This document shows, piece by piece, positions 61,757 through 64,000 of a stretch of 64,000 bases of DNA. Source of the stretch: CAYWRZ01 sp964460845 (lineage in GTDB: Bacteria; Bacteroidota; Bacteroidia; Flavobacteriales_D; UBA2798); NCBI GenBank assembly GCA_964460845.1, contig CAYWRZ010000012.1, positions 23,810 through 87,809 on the forward strand, in the 5' to 3' direction. A program made the translations under genes and the position numbers. Below the pieces are notes generated by a model that had not been told where the DNA came from, did not search any database, and was given only the letters and a program-made list of their open reading frames with translations. Each line of letters begins with the position of its first letter. The first letter of the stretch is position 1.

Positions 61757-63859
61757 ATGGAGCTATCCCTTAAAATGGGATTGTCGCTTTTAGGTGTATT
61801 GAGTATTATAGTATCTAACGCGCAGACGGAAGAGCAGCAGAAAGAAGATCAGGGAAAGCAGAAAAAAGGCGAACAATGGATGCAGTCAGGACAGGTGAGT
61901 CTGGGATACGCCTATGGCCTGTTGCCATTCCTTTCGGGTACGCAAGGTGCCACGGGAATGTTCAGCAGCGAGGGCAATCTTGCATTTAACGTAGCGGGAT
62001 TACCGCTCAACGGCTCCTTTTTTTATACCGATAAACAGGGTGTCTCGGGACTCTCCAATTATTTCAGAATTTCTTTCGATGTTCAACGGTTTCGTCGTTC
62101 GCAGCAGCAAAAAGTAGCAGGAGACCTTTCTTCGATACAAAATGCAATAGACAGCCTCAGTACCGCTCGCCAACAAAAAGCCAGGCATCTTTCTTATTTG
62201 CGCTCACGCCTTTCGCAAGCGGTTCCGTCACGCCCGGCATTGCCGACTCAGTTTCCCGATGCCGAACTGCCCGATTCCTTACAGCTTCCCGCCAAGCCTT
62301 CGGTGAACCTCCCGGATGTGGATAAAGCGACGCTCGAACAAAAAATAAGCATGGCCGAAGAGGATTTGCGTCAGCTCGAAACACAGCTTGCAAACTACCG
62401 CGAACAGCTCGCCGTGCACGCCAATCGACCCGATTATAAAGGACAGATGAAGCCGCCTCAGACCTCATTTACCCGTTTTTTGTCGGGGGTGCGCCGTTTT
62501 GATGTCGGGCTCTGTTATCCCGGACATTCGACTTTTCTGACCGCTAATGTGCCGGTACGAGGCTTGCATACCGAATACCAGGCCGGACCGGTTTACCTCG
62601 CATTTACGTACGGTAAAGTCATTCATCCGCTTTGGATTACGACCAATCAGGTGCAGAACAACCTGAATCAGGCTCGCAATCTTTACAATTTCTTCGACTT
62701 TAATGAGGTGAGTAGCGGACGAAAAATTGTAGCCTTTAAAGGTGGTGTAGGACAAAAAGAAGGTACTCACCTTTATGCCGGATTCCTTTACGGAAAAGGT
62801 TCTTCGGGTTATACGTATTACGATTCGCTTTCTCCGCAACCCGGACCTACGCAACGCAATTATGTGATTGAAATCGACGGAAGGATTAAGTTTTCGGAAC
62901 AGTATCGTCTCGATCTGATTTATGGCCGCTCTTTTCTTCAGGAAATGGAAGCTCCGTCTGATGCACCGGCTACACCTGCTTTTTTTTCTTCTTCGTACCG
63001 CAGCAATGCGCTCAAAACGCAATTCCTCGCCGACTATAAAAAATCAGGTACTCGCATCACACTCACAGGCCGTCTGATAGATCCTTTTTTCAGAAGTTTC
63101 GGATTAGGATTTGTACGCCCCAATAGCCTGCGCTACGAAGGCGAAGTGGCGCAACGCTTTTCATCCAAATTTAAAGCTACGGCATTTTATCGCCGCGAAC
63201 GTGATAACCTGATTTCGTTTTACTCGGTGCGCAATGTGTTGCAAACAATGGGTGTGTCGGCCGCTTATCGCCCCAATCGGCAATGGATGCTTAATGCCCA
63301 GTACTCGCCGGTAGTGCATGTGATGGAAGAGACAGGGCCGCCTTCGCAACGCCTCTTGTTTAACCGTAATCATATCGGTACGCTGATGTTGGCCTGGCTC
63401 CCCAAAGCGCTGCAACGGAAGAAAACCCGTATGCGATTCAGTATGACAGGCAGCCATTATGTGCTGTTCGACGGTACACAAAATAATACGTATTCAAATG
63501 TGCTGTTTACGCAGCATACCACCGTGGGCGATGCCGCACTCAATGAATTTAGCGCCGGGTATTTTAATACCAATGTGTCTGATAGTCTCACCACCGCTTT
63601 TTCCACTATTCTTTCCAACGAGTTTTCTTACCGGGTAAAAAATACCCGACTTAGCGGGCGTCTCAGTTACGCCGGAATAAGGCAGGAAGCCTCACAGTGG
63701 GGCTATAAATTGTCGGCGACTTTCCCATTGTATCGTATCGTTTCATTAGAACTGACAGGCGAAAAACTGATACGCGGAGATTTTTACCGCGTTTATGACA
63801 TAGAAGCGTTCGACCGTTTTCCATTTTATTGTTCAGCCCGTGTACTTCTAAATTGGTAG
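61757..63859 (+). CDS. Large outer-membrane barrel protein with a coiled-coil insert
   Basis: A 700-residue exported protein of unknown function. The signal peptide is MELSLKMGLSLLGVLSIIVS followed by NAQ. Early strands (VSLGYAYGLLPFLSG, AFNVAGLPLNGSFFYTDKQG) lead to a long coiled coil with a proline-rich gap (about 118-220, QNAIDSLSTARQQKARHLSY, ISMAEEDLRQLETQLANYRE). Strand-rich sequence follows to the C-terminus (FDVGLCYPGHSTFLTANVPV, FKATAFYRRERDNLISFYSV, ending FPFYCSARVLLNW, with a final aromatic residue). The barrel is inferred from the alternating pattern. The next gene starts 2 bp after its stop, so the two are cotranscribed. Confidence 0.78.
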   Translation: MELSLKMGLSLLGVLSIIVSNAQTEEQQKEDQGKQKKGEQWMQSGQVSLGYAYGLLPFLSGTQGATGMFSSEGNLAFNVAGLPLNGSFFYTDKQGVSGLSNYFRISFDVQRFRRSQQQKVAGDLSSIQNAIDSLSTARQQKARHLSYLRSRLSQAVPSRPALPTQFPDAELPDSLQLPAKPSVNLPDVDKATLEQKISMAEEDLRQLETQLANYREQLAVHANRPDYKGQMKPPQTSFTRFLSGVRRFDVGLCYPGHSTFLTANVPVRGLHTEYQAGPVYLAFTYGKVIHPLWITTNQVQNNLNQARNLYNFFDFNEVSSGRKIVAFKGGVGQKEGTHLYAGFLYGKGSSGYTYYDSLSPQPGPTQRNYVIEIDGRIKFSEQYRLDLIYGRSFLQEMEAPSDAPATPAFFSSSYRSNALKTQFLADYKKSGTRITLTGRLIDPFFRSFGLGFVRPNSLRYEGEVAQRFSSKFKATAFYRRERDNLISFYSVRNVLQTMGVSAAYRPNRQWMLNAQYSPVVHVMEETGPPSQRLLFNRNHIGTLMLAWLPKALQRKKTRMRFSMTGSHYVLFDGTQNNTYSNVLFTQHTTVGDAALNEFSAGYFNTNVSDSLTTAFSTILSNEFSYRVKNTRLSGRLSYAGIRQEASQWGYKLSATFPLYRIVSLELTGEKLIRGDFYRVYDIEAFDRFPFYCSARVLLNW

Positions 63860-63861
63860 TT

Positions 63862-64000
63862 ATGGCAAGGTATCTTATTTTATGGATTGTCTTTTTTCTG
63901 GTGCCTGTCACCGGATTACACGCTCAGGTGAGCGTGGTAAGCACAGGATTTCAGTCTTTTCGTGTGAGTCCTTCTTCGTTGTTGCAGGTCAATGTGGTGA
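63862..64000 (+). CDS. Secreted protein, N-terminal part (runs past the window)
   Basis: Only 46 codons are visible. They start MARYLILWIVFFLVPVTGLH followed by AQ, a clear signal peptide, and continue VSVVSTGFQSFRVSPSSLLQ. It starts 2 bp after the barrel gene and is in the same operon. The family cannot be told from this much. Confidence 0.75.
   Translation, partial: MARYLILWIVFFLVPVTGLHAQVSVVSTGFQSFRVSPSSLLQVNVV

Overview
The window comes from a member of the Bacteroidota, from a lineage that has type IX secretion. Four things point there: the spc/alpha ribosomal operon carries the zinc-free forms of S14 and L36; most starts lack a clear Shine-Dalgarno sequence and several genes are preceded by the Bacteroidota -7 element TAnnTTTG; there is a fused SecDF, a type III glutamine synthetase, a PorP/SprF protein and two proteins with type IX-style C-terminal domains; and many products are outer-membrane or periplasmic proteins of Bacteroidota type. 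I cannot name the genus. Coding density is high. I see no tRNA, rRNA, CRISPR array, prophage or insertion sequence.

Layout. 1-8,060: distal spc operon and alpha operon (rplE' to rplQ, with secY, infA, rpmJ and rpoA), closed by a strong terminator. 8,250-11,775: a large multidomain secreted CotH-type protein followed by its PorP/SprF partner. 11,790-17,488: a small hypothetical protein, an AddB-like nuclease, an OmpR-type regulator, and a glycosyltransferase with FtsE. 17,666-22,569: a very large periplasmic TPR protein and an outer-membrane barrel. 22,742-24,694: gyrB. 25,004-26,464: an AT-rich AlbA_2/ATPase gene broken by an in-frame TGA, between two terminators. 26,659-39,076: a MuiA-like protein, yidC, a TonB-like protein, ppk and ppx, rarA, a LytTR regulator and glnN. 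39,643-44,528: tatA, secDF and a lipoprotein derived from the SecD periplasmic domain. 44,707-49,502: a secreted FG-GAP protein, a DCC protein, a thioesterase, a DUF6263-like lipoprotein and a flavin reductase. 49,509-55,102: folC, tonB, exbD, exbB, a Glu/Leu dehydrogenase and anmK. 55,103-64,000: less dense, with hypothetical exported or membrane proteins, the B12-dependent ribonucleotide reductase, a cluster of palindromic repeats, a large barrel protein and the start of one more secreted protein.

Functional themes. Protein export is heavily represented: secY, yidC, secDF plus a SecD-domain lipoprotein, tatA, and type IX cargo with PorP/SprF. Envelope energisation is represented by ExbB/ExbD/TonB and a second TonB-like protein. 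Polyphosphate turnover (ppk/ppx) and nitrogen assimilation (GSIII and an amino-acid dehydrogenase) are the main metabolic themes.

The most unusual items are the membrane-anchor-free SecD-like lipoprotein beside secDF; a family of about 140-bp palindrome-ended intergenic repeats (one copy at 39.4 kb, three clustered at 59.8-60.5 kb); and several genes whose promoter -7 box lies only 3-4 bases before the start codon, which predicts leaderless mRNAs.
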